A DNA stretch of 64,000 bases from Mycolicibacterium sp. 018/SC-01/001 (GCF_007096635.1 NZ_VKAA01000012.1:114523-178522), one strand, 5' to 3'; counted from the first letter of the stretch, positions 42,968 through 52,117 are shown. The notes: generated from the letters alone by a model not told the origin. Made by a program: numbers and translations.

Positions 42968-44819
42968 CGCGGATACGAGAGAGGGTCGCTTGCCCGAGAG
43001 CCTGGACCTGGTGGTGACATCGGTCGCGACGCAACTCATGGGGGCGACGTCGGCGACGGCCAAAGACGTGTGTCAGAACGTGCTGGCGGACCTCGTCGCG
43101 TACTTCGGGGTCGACGTGAGCTTCCTGCGGCGCAACGATCACACGATCCGAGCCTCGGTGCTGGTCGCCGAATGGCCGGTGCGGCCGGGCATCCCGGACC
43201 CCGACCCCCTGGCGGTCGTGTACTTCGCGGATGCCGATCCCGTGTTCGCCATGGCCGAGACCCAGAAGGAGCCGATCGTCTTCCGGCCGGAGCCGGCGAC
43301 GGACGACTACCAGCGCACGATCAACGAAGGCAGGCAGGTCCCGGCGACCTCGATGGCGTGCGTGCCGCTGCTCTCGGGCGATGTGACGTCCGGAGTGCTC
43401 GGTTTCGTGAAGTTCGGCGACCGTGACTGGACCGAAGCCGAGCTGAACGCGCTCAAAGCGATCGCCTCACTGCTGGCGCAGGTGCAGGCCCGCGTCGACG
43501 CCGAAGAACAACTGCGCTACCTCGCCGACCACGACGACCTGACCGGGCTGTACAACCGGCGCGCGCTGCTGAGCCACCTCGACGCGCGGCTGGCCGAAGG
43601 CCAACCCGGACCGGTGTCGGCGCTGTTCTTCGATCTCGACCGGCTCAAGGCGATCAACGACTACCTGGGCCACACCGCCGGCGACTGGTTCATCCGGGTG
43701 CTGGCCGAACGACTCCGCCGGGGCGCCGACGGTCCCACCCTGATCGCCCGGCTCGGCGGCGACGAGTTCGTCGTCGTGCCCGCGACCCCGATGGACGCGG
43801 CGGGCGCCGAGGCGCTCGCGCTGCGACTGCAAGCGGTCCTGCGCGAGCGGGTGTCCATCGACGGGGAGATGCTCACCCGCACGGTGAGCATCGGGGTGGC
43901 GCTCGGGTCGCCGGGTCAGGACAGCACCTCCGACCTGTTGCGGCGGGCCGACCAGGCGGTGCTGACCGCCAAGAACGCCGGCGGCAACCAGGTCGCAGTG
44001 TTCACCGACGACATGTCGCTCGAGAACGAGTTCCGCAACGACATCGAGCTGCACCTGCAGACCGTGGTCGAAAGCGGCGCACTGCTGCTGCACTATCTGC
44101 CCGAGTTCGACATGCGCACCGGGGACATCGTCGCGATGGAGGCGCTGGTGCGCTGGCAGCACCCCACGCGGGGCCTGCTGACCCCGGATGCGTTCATCGG
44201 GGTGGCCGAGTCGATCAACATGGCCGGCGAGCTGGGACGCTGGGTGCTTCGCACCGCGTGCGCCGAGTTCGCCGCGTGGCGTTCCCGCGGGCACGGTCTC
44301 GACTCGGTGATGCGTATCAACGTCTCGCCCGTGCAGCTGGTCACGGTTGGCTTCGTGGAGACCGTGAAGGGGGCGATGGCGGACAACGGCCTGCCGCGCG
44401 GCTCGGTGTGTCTGGAGATCACCGAGACGGTGGTGGTGCAGGACATCGAGACCACGCGCATCACCCTCGCCGGTCTCAAGGAGGCGGGCGTGCAGGTCGC
44501 GATCGACGATTTCGGCACCGGCTACAGCGCGCTGTCACAGCTGAAGTCGCTGCCGGTGGACACCCTCAAGATCGATCGGAGTTTCGTGCGCGATCTGGGC
44601 ACCAATCCGGGCGATCTGGCGATCGTGCGGGCGATCATCGCGCTGGCCGAGGCCTTCGGTCTCGAGTTGGTCGCCGAGGGTGTCGAGACCACCACCGCAG
44701 CCCTGACGTTGCTGCGCCATGGTTGTCACCGCGCTCAGGGGTTCCTGTTGTCGCGTCCGATCGCTGCAGGGCCGATGGAGTCGCTGCTGGCCAAGGGGCG
44801 CATACCGGTCGATTTCTGA
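42945..44819 (+). CDS. GAF-GGDEF-EAL bifunctional c-di-GMP protein (Rv1354c-like)
   Basis: A 624-residue soluble signalling protein. It has an N-terminal GAF-like sensor (about 30-180), a diguanylate cyclase domain with intact GGDEF (271-275) and HDDLTGLYNRRAL upstream, and an EAL phosphodiesterase domain (from about 365) with EALVRW (399-404), RINVSP, EITE, DDFGTGYSAL, LKIDRSFV and AEGVET. All look active. The inhibitory RxxD site expected five residues before GGDEF is missing. Architecture and context match Rv1354c. It overlaps moeY by 23 bases, so the operon is translationally coupled. Confidence 0.92.
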   Translation: MTIRHRADADTREGRLPESLDLVVTSVATQLMGATSATAKDVCQNVLADLVAYFGVDVSFLRRNDHTIRASVLVAEWPVRPGIPDPDPLAVVYFADADPVFAMAETQKEPIVFRPEPATDDYQRTINEGRQVPATSMACVPLLSGDVTSGVLGFVKFGDRDWTEAELNALKAIASLLAQVQARVDAEEQLRYLADHDDLTGLYNRRALLSHLDARLAEGQPGPVSALFFDLDRLKAINDYLGHTAGDWFIRVLAERLRRGADGPTLIARLGGDEFVVVPATPMDAAGAEALALRLQAVLRERVSIDGEMLTRTVSIGVALGSPGQDSTSDLLRRADQAVLTAKNAGGNQVAVFTDDMSLENEFRNDIELHLQTVVESGALLLHYLPEFDMRTGDIVAMEALVRWQHPTRGLLTPDAFIGVAESINMAGELGRWVLRTACAEFAAWRSRGHGLDSVMRINVSPVQLVTVGFVETVKGAMADNGLPRGSVCLEITETVVVQDIETTRITLAGLKEAGVQVAIDDFGTGYSALSQLKSLPVDTLKIDRSFVRDLGTNPGDLAIVRAIIALAEAFGLELVAEGVETTTAALTLLRHGCHRAQGFLLSRPIAAGPMESLLAKGRIPVDF

Positions 44820-44837
44820 CCGTTGGGCGGCAGCGCC

Positions 44838-45638
44838 TCAGGCGTCGGTGAGCAGTTCGACCCGGCCGAAGCGACTGGCCGACCTGCCGACGAGCGCCAC
44901 CTGGCCGGAACCGGCGTCACCGGTTGGCAGTCCGGTGCCGCGCGGGCCGCACAGCAACACACCGTGCCGGGCGCGGACGGCCAGCGGACCGTCGCCGGTC
45001 GCGAAGACGACCCCGGACACGGTCGAGTCGTCGAACACCAGCCGCTCGACGGCATCGACGGGTTGCGGTGTGAGGTCATGCCGCTCGATCTGTGCGGCCA
45101 ACCACTCGTCCAGTCCCCCGGACTCACCGACGGCGCCGTCGGAAACGTCGACGCCGCACACCTCCACGATGTCGCCGTCGACGGAGCGCACCGGCGTCGC
45201 CTGCCAGTCGGTCACCCGGGTGTAGAGATAGCCGAGCGGGGATGCGATGCACTCCCCCGTCCAGCGCCGAAGACGGCCGCCGTCGAACGGCGGCACCGTC
45301 TGGCGGCGTCGGCCGGCGGGCGCGCTCTCCACCGGTCGCACGGACCGGACAGGCAGCACGCGGGGTTGCTCGGGCAATGCCTTGACGTCGATGTCGTCGA
45401 CCAGTGCAGCCATGTACGCCGAGGTCGCGGCGTCGCCGCGGACGGTCTCGAACCACGTCCGCGAATGCGGTCGCTGCGCGGCCAGCATCACCTCGCCACC
45501 CCGGGCGGCTGCGGCAATCGCACACAGGAGGCCGGCGGGGCCGACGTCGGTACACACCACGTCGACCTCGTCCTGCCACACCACGTCGGGATACACGGTT
45601 ATCCGCCTCTGATTTGCCGAATTCATCGGCGACGTCAC
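44838..45638 (-). CDS. FAD-binding-like protein with degenerate nucleotide motif
   Basis: A 266-residue protein resembling the first half of FAD-dependent dehydrogenases of the fumarate reductase/ketosteroid dehydrogenase type. The Rossmann start is VDVVCTDVGPAGLLCAIAAA, where the first Gly of GxGxxG is Asp, and a late strand reads GVVFATGDGPLAVRARHGVL, typical of these enzymes just before their substrate domain. The substrate domain and C-terminal FAD segment appear to be missing. It could be a shortened, non-catalytic relative or a decayed gene, although the frame is open throughout. The start is GTG 45638 or ATG 45626. Confidence 0.6.
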   Translation of the reverse strand: MTSPMNSANQRRITVYPDVVWQDEVDVVCTDVGPAGLLCAIAAAARGGEVMLAAQRPHSRTWFETVRGDAATSAYMAALVDDIDVKALPEQPRVLPVRSVRPVESAPAGRRRQTVPPFDGGRLRRWTGECIASPLGYLYTRVTDWQATPVRSVDGDIVEVCGVDVSDGAVGESGGLDEWLAAQIERHDLTPQPVDAVERLVFDDSTVSGVVFATGDGPLAVRARHGVLLCGPRGTGLPTGDAGSGQVALVGRSASRFGRVELLTDA

Positions 45639-45783
45639 ATCGTCCTGCCAAACGGAGTGCCACGAGCCCGTATGGACGCTGCATCATTTGCCATCACTGC
45701 CCGCGGCAACATCATCAACCTACCACCGGGCGCGCCTCGCCCCGGGCGACCACATCGGCTGGTTCCCCACCTAACTAACTAGG

Positions 45784-45797
45784 TTTACTCTCTTGAC
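45784..45797 (+). promoter_or_regulatory. Possible leaderless promoter of the FadE pair
   Basis: TTTACT (45784-45789) lies eight bases before the ATG at 45798, no Shine-Dalgarno is present, and a TA-rich run CTAACTAACTAGG (about 45771-45783) precedes it. This spacing fits a -10 element of a leaderless mRNA, and the repeated CTAA may be a TetR-type site. Confidence 0.35.
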
Positions 45798-47030
45798 ATG
45801 AACCTGACCTGGTCACCCCGCGACCTCGCCTTCCGGGACGAGGTGCGTTCGTTCCTCGACGACCATCTCACGCCGGAACTGCGCCGCGCGGGCCGGCTGA
45901 TGACCAGCGTGTACGCCGATCACGAAGCCAGCATGCAGTGGCAGCGCATCCTGCACGCCAGAGGCTGGGCCGCGCCCGCCTGGCCGGTGGCCTACGGCGG
46001 CCGCGACTGGACGCTCACCCAGCACTACATCTTCAGCCGAGAGTCCACGCTGGCCGGTGCGCCCTCGCTGTCGCCGATGGGGATCCGCATGGTCGCCCAC
46101 GCGATCATCGAGTTCGGCACCGACGCCCAGAAGGACTACTTCCTCGACGGCATACTCACCGGCGAGGTGTTCTTCTGCCAGGGCTACTCCGAGCCGGAGG
46201 CGGGTTCCGACCTCGCTGCGTTGTCGATGGTGGCCCGCGACGACGGCGATCACCTGGTGTGCACCGGCAGCAAGATCTGGACCACCCATGCCCGCGAGGC
46301 CAACTGGATGTTCGCGCTGGTACGCACCACCCGCTCGGAGAAGAAACAGCAGGGCATCACCTTCCTGCTGATCGACATGACGTCAGCGGGCATCGAGATC
46401 CGGCCGCTGGTGATGACCTCCGGCGAAGAGGTGCAGAACCAGGTCTTCTTCGATGAGGTGCGGGTGCCCAAGGCCAATGTCATCGGCGACATCGACGACG
46501 GTTGGACGGTGGCGAAATATCTGCTGGAGTTCGAGCGCGGCGGCGGCGCCGCGGCACCAGCCCTGCAGGTCATGGCCGAGGAGATCGCCACCGCCGCTGC
46601 GGAGCAACCCGGCCCCGGCGGCGGTCGACTCCTCGACCACCCCGCGTTCGCCCACAAGCTCGCCGACGTGCGCATCCGCACCGAGGTTCTCGACATCCTC
46701 GAACACCAGGTGCTCGCCGTCGTGGCCGCGGGCGGTAACCCGGGCGCGAAGTCATCGATGCTCAAGGTGCTCAGCACCGAGTTGAGCCAACACATCACGG
46801 AGCTGGCGATGGAAGCGGCCGGTCCGCGCGGCCGCGCCTACCAGCCGCACGCGACCTGCCCCGGCGGCCCCATCGCTCACTTCAGCCCGCCCGCAGACGA
46901 TTACGTCAGCGGTGAGCCGTGGCAAGCGGTGGCGCCGCTGCGCTACCTCAACGACCGCGCCGGCTCGATCTACGCCGGCAGCAACGAGATTCAGCGCAAC
47001 ATCCTGGCCAAAGCCGCACTGGGACTGTAG
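45798..47030 (+). CDS. Acyl-CoA dehydrogenase subunit (FadE, alpha-beta type)
   Basis: A 410-residue FadE of the kind that forms alpha2beta2 complexes with a second, shorter FadE. FAD-side blocks are QGYSEPEAGSDLAAL and IWTTHAREANWMF. The C-terminal segment reads IYAGSNEIQRNILA, with Ala where single-subunit enzymes have the catalytic Glu of YEGT. In the known heteromeric enzymes of cholesterol breakdown (FadE26-27, FadE28-29) one FAD and one active site form per dimer. The partner gene starts 11 bp downstream. Confidence 0.88.
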   Translation: MNLTWSPRDLAFRDEVRSFLDDHLTPELRRAGRLMTSVYADHEASMQWQRILHARGWAAPAWPVAYGGRDWTLTQHYIFSRESTLAGAPSLSPMGIRMVAHAIIEFGTDAQKDYFLDGILTGEVFFCQGYSEPEAGSDLAALSMVARDDGDHLVCTGSKIWTTHAREANWMFALVRTTRSEKKQQGITFLLIDMTSAGIEIRPLVMTSGEEVQNQVFFDEVRVPKANVIGDIDDGWTVAKYLLEFERGGGAAAPALQVMAEEIATAAAEQPGPGGGRLLDHPAFAHKLADVRIRTEVLDILEHQVLAVVAAGGNPGAKSSMLKVLSTELSQHITELAMEAAGPRGRAYQPHATCPGGPIAHFSPPADDYVSGEPWQAVAPLRYLNDRAGSIYAGSNEIQRNILAKAALGL

Positions 47031-47041
47031 GGGGCAGACAC

Positions 47042-48175
47042 ATGGATTTCACGATCGACGACGAGCAAGAGCTCCTGCGGACGGGCCTCACACGGTTCCT
47101 CTCGGCCCGCTACGACCTCGAAAAGAGCCGCGCCGCAGCCCGATCCGATGAAGGATGGCAACCCGAGATCTGGCGGGCCTTCGCCGGGGAGCTGGGCATC
47201 CTGGGGGCGACGGTGCCAGAGGCCTGCGGCGGGATCGGCGGCGGTCCGGTCGAGATGATGCTGATCTGCGAGGCACTCGGCCGTGCACTCGTGGTCGAAC
47301 CCTACGTCGACACGGCGGTCGTGGCGGCCGGGTTGCTGAGCCGGGCCGGCGGTCCGTTCGCCACGGCGTTGGTGCACGACATCGTCTCGGGCACAGCGGT
47401 GGTCACCCTGGCCGCCACCGAGCCGGCGTCGGGTGAGCACTGGCAGAACGTGTCGACCGTGGCCGAACGCGACGGCGACGACTGGGTGCTGACCGGGGAG
47501 AAGATCGTCTCGGCGAGCACACCGTTGGCCAGTCATGTCCTGGTCACCGCCCGGACCAGCGGCGAGCGTTGCGACGCCGACGGCATCTCGCTGTTCGCCG
47601 TCGATCTCGCTTCGGCGGGCGCGGGTCTGCAGATGCACCACTTCCGCACCATCGACGACAGGCGCGCATCCGACATCACGCTCTCGCGGGTGCCGGCCAC
47701 GGCGCTGCTGGGCGACGACGGCCGCGCCTGGGCCTCGCTGTCCCGGGCACGCGACGAGGGAGCCGCCGCGATCTGCGCGGAGGCCGTGGGCGCGATGCGC
47801 AAGGTCCTCGCCGACACCGTCGACTATGCCAAGCAGCGCAAGCAGTTCGGGCAACCGATCGGCTCGTTCCAAGTCCTTCAGCACCGCATGGTGGACATGT
47901 ACATGGAGGTCGAACAGGCCGCGGCGGCCGTCCATCTCGCAGTCCTGCATCTCGACGATGACGACGTCACGCGTGCCAGGACGGTGTCAGCAGCGAAGGC
48001 GACCGTCGGCCGGGCCGCTCGCTTCGTCGGCCAGCAGGCGGTCCAACTGCACGGCGGAATGGGCATGACGGAGGAATTAGCGATTGGCCACTATTTCAAG
48101 CGGCTCACCGCGCTGCAGTACGAGTTCGGCTCCACCGACTTCCACATCGACCGCTACGCGGCGCTCACCGGCTGA
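47042..48175 (+). CDS. Acyl-CoA dehydrogenase subunit (FadE, partner)
   Basis: A 377-residue FadE subunit beginning FTIDDEQELLRTGL. It has reduced FAD-contact blocks (LAATEPASGEHWQN instead of TEPxxGSD), then CAEAVGAMRKVLADTVDYAK with QRKQFGQPIGSFQVLQH, QLHGGMGMTEELAIGHYF and a terminal FGSTDFHIDRYAA. Such weakly conserved FadE proteins act as the second subunit of alpha2beta2 dehydrogenases. It is cotranscribed with the gene ending at 47030 and overlaps the convergent Usp gene by 22 bases. Confidence 0.88.
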   Translation: MDFTIDDEQELLRTGLTRFLSARYDLEKSRAAARSDEGWQPEIWRAFAGELGILGATVPEACGGIGGGPVEMMLICEALGRALVVEPYVDTAVVAAGLLSRAGGPFATALVHDIVSGTAVVTLAATEPASGEHWQNVSTVAERDGDDWVLTGEKIVSASTPLASHVLVTARTSGERCDADGISLFAVDLASAGAGLQMHHFRTIDDRRASDITLSRVPATALLGDDGRAWASLSRARDEGAAAICAEAVGAMRKVLADTVDYAKQRKQFGQPIGSFQVLQHRMVDMYMEVEQAAAAVHLAVLHLDDDDVTRARTVSAAKATVGRAARFVGQQAVQLHGGMGMTEELAIGHYFKRLTALQYEFGSTDFHIDRYAALTG

Positions 48176-49062
48176 CGGCGGGCGACGATCACCGGCGTGC
48201 GCGCGGACTGCACGACCTGGGTGCTGACCGAACCCAGCAGCATGCCGGCGAATCCGCCGCGACCGTGGCTGCCGACGACCAGCAGCTGCGCCGTCGCGCC
48301 CTCGTCGAGGAGCCGGCGGGCAGGTTGATCCCGGCACACCACTCGGTGCACAGTCACGTCGGGGTATCGCTCCTGCCAGCCGGCGAGCCGCTCCGCCAGA
48401 AGCATGTCCTCTTCGGGCTGCACGTCGGTCCACGGTTGGTCGGGCAGCTCGTAGCCCGCATCGCTCCAGGTGTGGACGGCGACCAGGTCGACGCCGCGAC
48501 GCGAAGCCTGGTCGAACGCGATCGCCGTGGCATGCTCGCTGGCGGGAGACCCGTCGATGCCCACCACCACCGGAGCCTGGTCGGGATGCGGGATGAGGGG
48601 GTCTTCGTCGCGGATCACGGCGACGGGGCAGCGCGCGTGGTGCACCAGGCCGGTGCTGACCGACCCGAGAAGCCTCCGCTCCCAGGTACCCAGCCCCCGA
48701 CTGCCGACGACGATCATGTCCGCGTCGGCGCTGAGCTCGGCGAGCGCCGCGACGGGCTGACCGGACAGGATCTTCTCGCCGACGCCGCTGACGCCGTCGC
48801 CGGCCGTCGCGGCCACCGCCTCGGCCGCGTCGCGCAGGATCGTGCGCGCCGCCTCCTGCTCGTCCTCGAGATAGGCCCGTGGAAGTGGCACCTGGACCCA
48901 GGACTGCATGACGGCCGAGGGCAGGACGTGGGCCAACGTCAGACGCCCGCGGCGGCGCGCCGCATCGCGCGCAGCCCAGTCGACGGCGACGCGGGAAGCC
49001 GGGGAACCGTCCACACAGACGACCGAGCCCAACGACCCCGATGAACCGGATGGGTGAGTCAT
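48154..49062 (-). CDS. Tandem universal stress protein
   Basis: A 302-residue protein with two Usp domains. The second keeps VVVGIDGSPASEHAT and the ATP-binding VVGSHGRGGFAGMLLGSVS pattern (G-2x-G-9x-GS). The first has SVVCVDGSPASRVAV and VVGSRGLGTWERRLLGSVS, so both probably bind ATP. Tandem Usps are numerous in mycobacteria and often hypoxia-induced, but I see no DosR box upstream. The ATG at 49062 follows GAGGAGG nine bases upstream. Confidence 0.92.
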   Translation of the reverse strand: MTHPSGSSGSLGSVVCVDGSPASRVAVDWAARDAARRRGRLTLAHVLPSAVMQSWVQVPLPRAYLEDEQEAARTILRDAAEAVAATAGDGVSGVGEKILSGQPVAALAELSADADMIVVGSRGLGTWERRLLGSVSTGLVHHARCPVAVIRDEDPLIPHPDQAPVVVGIDGSPASEHATAIAFDQASRRGVDLVAVHTWSDAGYELPDQPWTDVQPEEDMLLAERLAGWQERYPDVTVHRVVCRDQPARRLLDEGATAQLLVVGSHGRGGFAGMLLGSVSTQVVQSARTPVIVARRQPVSAA

Positions 49063-49182
49063 GACGGGCGCCTCCTCACGCGACGGCACCGTTGCCGCCC
49101 GCAGGTCCGACGCTACCGCCCGCGTGCCCGCACGACAGGGGTCCGGAGTCCCCGCGCCGGCAGGCCGAAGGTCCCGGCGTGA

Positions 49183-49947
49183 TCAGTGGCGATACAGGTC
49201 GACGACGAGCGGGCGATGGTCGGAGATCGCCACGGCGGGGGTTTGAGACGCGTGCGCCTGCAACCCCGGATCGTCGGTCAGAACGTGGTCGAGTTGTTGG
49301 GTGGGCACGTCCGCGGGGAAGGTGGCTGCGCTGGCGAGCGCACGCAGTCCGGTGTGTCGCCGCACCGCCGCCGGTGACATGTTCAGGTCTCCGGTCAGGA
49401 TCCGCGGCCACGGCATCCCCTGGGCGTCGCGGAGCAGACGCCGCAACTGCAGCCGGTTCCACGCCGGCACGAAGGACAGATGCGTGTTGACCACGGTGAG
49501 GACGCCGAGCGGGGTGTCGAAAGTGCCCATCACCGCGGCCCGCGGTTCCTCGTGGATGATCTGTACGCGATTGGGCGCGTTGAGATACATCGGGAAGCGG
49601 AACGGAATCCGGGGCAGCCGCGCCACCTGCCAGCCCGCCGCGGGATACCGCGACAGCAGCGCCACGCCGTAGGCCGCGGTGCCGGGCTGCTCCTCCCCCG
49701 TCGCGGCCATCCACGTCGCGCCGGGTGTCCCGGAGATGGCGGCGACGAAGCGGTGGCTCTGTGCGCCCATGGCCTCGGCCGCCAGCGCTGTCAGGTCGGC
49801 CAGACCCGACCGCTGCTGCACCGAGTCCACCTCCTGCAGCGCGAGGATGTCGGCGTCCAGCCCGGCGATGCAATCGGCGAAGCGGTCCAGATCAACACCG
49901 TCCCCCACGGTCCGGCCGTGGAGGATGTTGAAGGTCACCAACTTCAT
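49183..49947 (-). CDS. Endonuclease/exonuclease/phosphatase-family hydrolase
   Basis: A 254-residue metal-dependent hydrolase. Motifs are VTFNILHGR (Asn), ILALQEVDSVQQR (Glu), VVNTHLSF (His), ILTGDLNMSP (Asp-x-Asn) and the last ISDHRPLVVDL (Asp-His). All catalytic residues of the DNase I/sphingomyelinase/inositol phosphatase fold are present. No signal peptide is visible, so it probably acts in the cytoplasm. It could be a nuclease or phosphodiesterase. It diverges from a nucleotidyltransferase gene with 46 bp between starts. Confidence 0.87.
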   Translation of the reverse strand: MKLVTFNILHGRTVGDGVDLDRFADCIAGLDADILALQEVDSVQQRSGLADLTALAAEAMGAQSHRFVAAISGTPGATWMAATGEEQPGTAAYGVALLSRYPAAGWQVARLPRIPFRFPMYLNAPNRVQIIHEEPRAAVMGTFDTPLGVLTVVNTHLSFVPAWNRLQLRRLLRDAQGMPWPRILTGDLNMSPAAVRRHTGLRALASAATFPADVPTQQLDHVLTDDPGLQAHASQTPAVAISDHRPLVVDLYRH

Positions 49948-49993
49948 GGGTAGTCCACTACCCACCCTGCAGTCGAAACCCACGGCGGTGCGA

Positions 49994-50578
49994 ATGTCCC
50001 CAGACGATCTGCGCGAGGCGCTGCGCCGAGCCGCGTCGGCACTCAAAGCCGAGGGTCCGCCGTTTGCGCTGGCCGGAAGTTTCGCGCTGTGGGTGTACGG
50101 CGCGCCCGAACCATCCCATGACGTCGATTTCGTGGTGGCCGAGTCGGACGTGGAAGCTGCCGCTGCCGCCTTGACCAAAGCGGGATTCGACATCCGACGG
50201 CCCCCGGAGGACTGGCTGTTCAAGGCGGCGCTGAGTGTGGACGGGCCCGCACTCGTCGACGTGCTGCACCAGATCAACCGGGTGCCCGTCGATCCGCAGA
50301 TGATCGCCGAGGCGCCGACCATGGATGTTCTCGCGCTGTCGATGCCCGTCCTGACGCCCGCCGAGGTGATACTGCAGAAACTGCGGTCGCTGCACGAGCA
50401 CCACTGCGATTTCGCGAAACTGCTTCCGGTGGTGCGCGGTGTCCGCGAACAACTCGACTGGGCGGCACTGCGCACACAGACCGCCGACAATCCGTTCGCG
50501 GCGACCTTCCTGGATCTGTGCGCGCGGCTGGGTATCGACGCGGAGCGCACGGCGAACTCACAGCCGGCGATCAGCTGA
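49994..50578 (+). CDS. Nucleotidyltransferase-fold protein
   Basis: A 194-residue protein of the MNT/AbiEii-like nucleotidyltransferase superfamily. The active-site pattern is LAGSFALWVYGAPEPSHDVD, where GS and the D-x-D of DVDFVV are the nucleotide- and metal-binding residues. A third acidic residue may be the Asp of ALVDVLHQ. Related domains modify tRNA or toxin partners, but no HEPN or toxin gene is adjacent. It is probably cytoplasmic. The start is ATG 49994; no strong Shine-Dalgarno is visible. Confidence 0.72.
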   Translation: MSPDDLREALRRAASALKAEGPPFALAGSFALWVYGAPEPSHDVDFVVAESDVEAAAAALTKAGFDIRRPPEDWLFKAALSVDGPALVDVLHQINRVPVDPQMIAEAPTMDVLALSMPVLTPAEVILQKLRSLHEHHCDFAKLLPVVRGVREQLDWAALRTQTADNPFAATFLDLCARLGIDAERTANSQPAIS

Positions 50579-50640
50579 GAGGCATTGCGCCGGGCGTATC
50601 CTCGCGAGGGCCCGAAGGGAGCCGAAAAGATGTGCGAGCC

Positions 50641-51429
50641 ATGATCATTCGTCGCGCAGCCCTGGTGGTGCTCGTCGCGCTGCTGTGCGCGGGCTGTCTG
50701 GGGCACAGGATCGAGGCGCGCCGGGACGCGACTGCTCCGTCTGCGGGCCTGACGGCCGAAACCGCCACGCGGCTGGGAATACCGACCGGCGGAACCGTTC
50801 TCGCGCTACCCGGGGCGGATCTGCACGTCAAGAACGACATGGACGAGGAGTTCCGCGGAGACTTCAGCAGGCCGCCCTACACGATGAAGGTGGTCGACTA
50901 CCCCCGCAACCTGGCGCTGGATTCGATCCCCACCGGTGTGGCCAACATCGACGCCGCGATACGCGCCACCCCGGGCACCATCATCGTGCTCGCCTACAGC
51001 CAGGGGGCACAGGTCGCCTCGGAGTGGATGCGCCAGCACGCGCAGGACCCGACGGTGCCGGGTCCCGACCGGCTGACGTTCGTGCTGTTCGGCAACCCGC
51101 TGCGGGCCTCCGGCGGGTCGAAGGTCGGCGATCCGACGCTGCGCACCACCGGGTTGGCCACTCCGACGGACACCCCGTGGCACATCGTCGACGTGGCGCG
51201 CCGCTACGACGGGTTCGCCGACTCTCCGACTGACAAGAACAACACCGAGGCCGTGCGCAACGCCGACCTGGGCAAGCTGTTCATCCACCCGCACTACGAG
51301 GGCGTCGATCTCAACGATCCGTCGCTGCAGGTGTGGCACCGCGGCAACACCACCTTCGTCCTGACCAACGGGGCGCCCCTGCTGCCGAACGCGGGCGCCC
51401 AGATCGAATCGGCGTACCGGCGCGAGTGA
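50641..51429 (+). CDS. PE-PPE-domain serine hydrolase lipoprotein
   Basis: A 262-residue exported protein. The N-terminus IIRRAALVVLVALLCAGC is a signal sequence with a lipobox-like CAGC, suggesting lipid attachment. The body is an alpha/beta hydrolase of the PE-PPE domain family, with the nucleophile elbow VLAYSQGAQVAS (Ser), FGNPLRASGG and HIVDVARRYDGFADSP. Such domains have esterase activity in mycobacteria. The start is ATG 50641. It converges on the TetR gene with 1 bp between stops. Confidence 0.82.
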   Translation: MIIRRAALVVLVALLCAGCLGHRIEARRDATAPSAGLTAETATRLGIPTGGTVLALPGADLHVKNDMDEEFRGDFSRPPYTMKVVDYPRNLALDSIPTGVANIDAAIRATPGTIIVLAYSQGAQVASEWMRQHAQDPTVPGPDRLTFVLFGNPLRASGGSKVGDPTLRTTGLATPTDTPWHIVDVARRYDGFADSPTDKNNTEAVRNADLGKLFIHPHYEGVDLNDPSLQVWHRGNTTFVLTNGAPLLPNAGAQIESAYRRE

Positions 51430-51430
51430 C

Positions 51431-52039
51431 TCATGACTCGGGAAGCGTTGCGCCCGTGGCGGATTGCGCGTACTGACGCATGAGTCGCAGTGCCGTCGGG
51501 CGATCCATCTCGGGGTCGCGCGCCACGATGCGGTAGCCGAGGTAGTCCTCCATCGCCATCAGCGTCATCGCGGCGTCGCGCGCCGGTGCGGCAAGCGCGA
51601 ACACTCCCGCCTCGGCACCCTGGTTCAGCAGATCGCGGTAGAGACCGACCTGACGGTGATAGATCCCCTGCACATCGCGGCGCTGGTCCAGTTCGAAGCC
51701 CGCGGCGAGCACCGCACGCCAGATGGCCCGCCACTCGGCGTCCTCGGGCCCGGTGGGCAGGCCGGCCGCGATCGTCATCGCCAGCTGTTCTGCCGGGTCG
51801 TCGGTCTCGTCGGCGAATCGACGGCGCTGCTCGTAGAAGCGCACGTCCGAACGCAGTGCCAATTGGGACAGCAGCTCGGTCATGTCCTTGAAGTAGTACC
51901 GCACCGCGTTGGTGGTCAGGCCGATCTCGGCGGCCACGTCGGCGAGCTTCAGCGTCGCCAGATCGTGGCGTTCGATGAGGGCGATCGCGGCGTCCATGAT
52001 CTCGGCGCGCCGTTGCGCCTGCGTGTTCGGCCGGCCCAT
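51431..52039 (-). CDS. TetR-family regulator of the beta-aminopeptidase operon
   Basis: A 202-residue TetR protein with helix-turn-helix LKLADVAAEIGLTTNAVRYY and an AefR/BetI-like C-terminal domain ending in PTALRLMRQYAQSA. The ATG at 52039 follows GAGGAGGT eight bases upstream. It diverges from the beta-aminopeptidase-permease operon, and a palindrome (52118-52134) lies between the starts. It probably represses that operon; the ligand may be a beta-amino acid or peptide, which is inference. Confidence 0.88.
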   Translation of the reverse strand: MGRPNTQAQRRAEIMDAAIALIERHDLATLKLADVAAEIGLTTNAVRYYFKDMTELLSQLALRSDVRFYEQRRRFADETDDPAEQLAMTIAAGLPTGPEDAEWRAIWRAVLAAGFELDQRRDVQGIYHRQVGLYRDLLNQGAEAGVFALAAPARDAAMTLMAMEDYLGYRIVARDPEMDRPTALRLMRQYAQSATGATLPES

Positions 52040-52117
52040 CGATGTCACCTCCTCGGCTGTCGTCGAGGTCGATTCTGCCTTTCCTGTTGCGCGATCCCCG
52101 ACGCGGGCGCATAGTTC

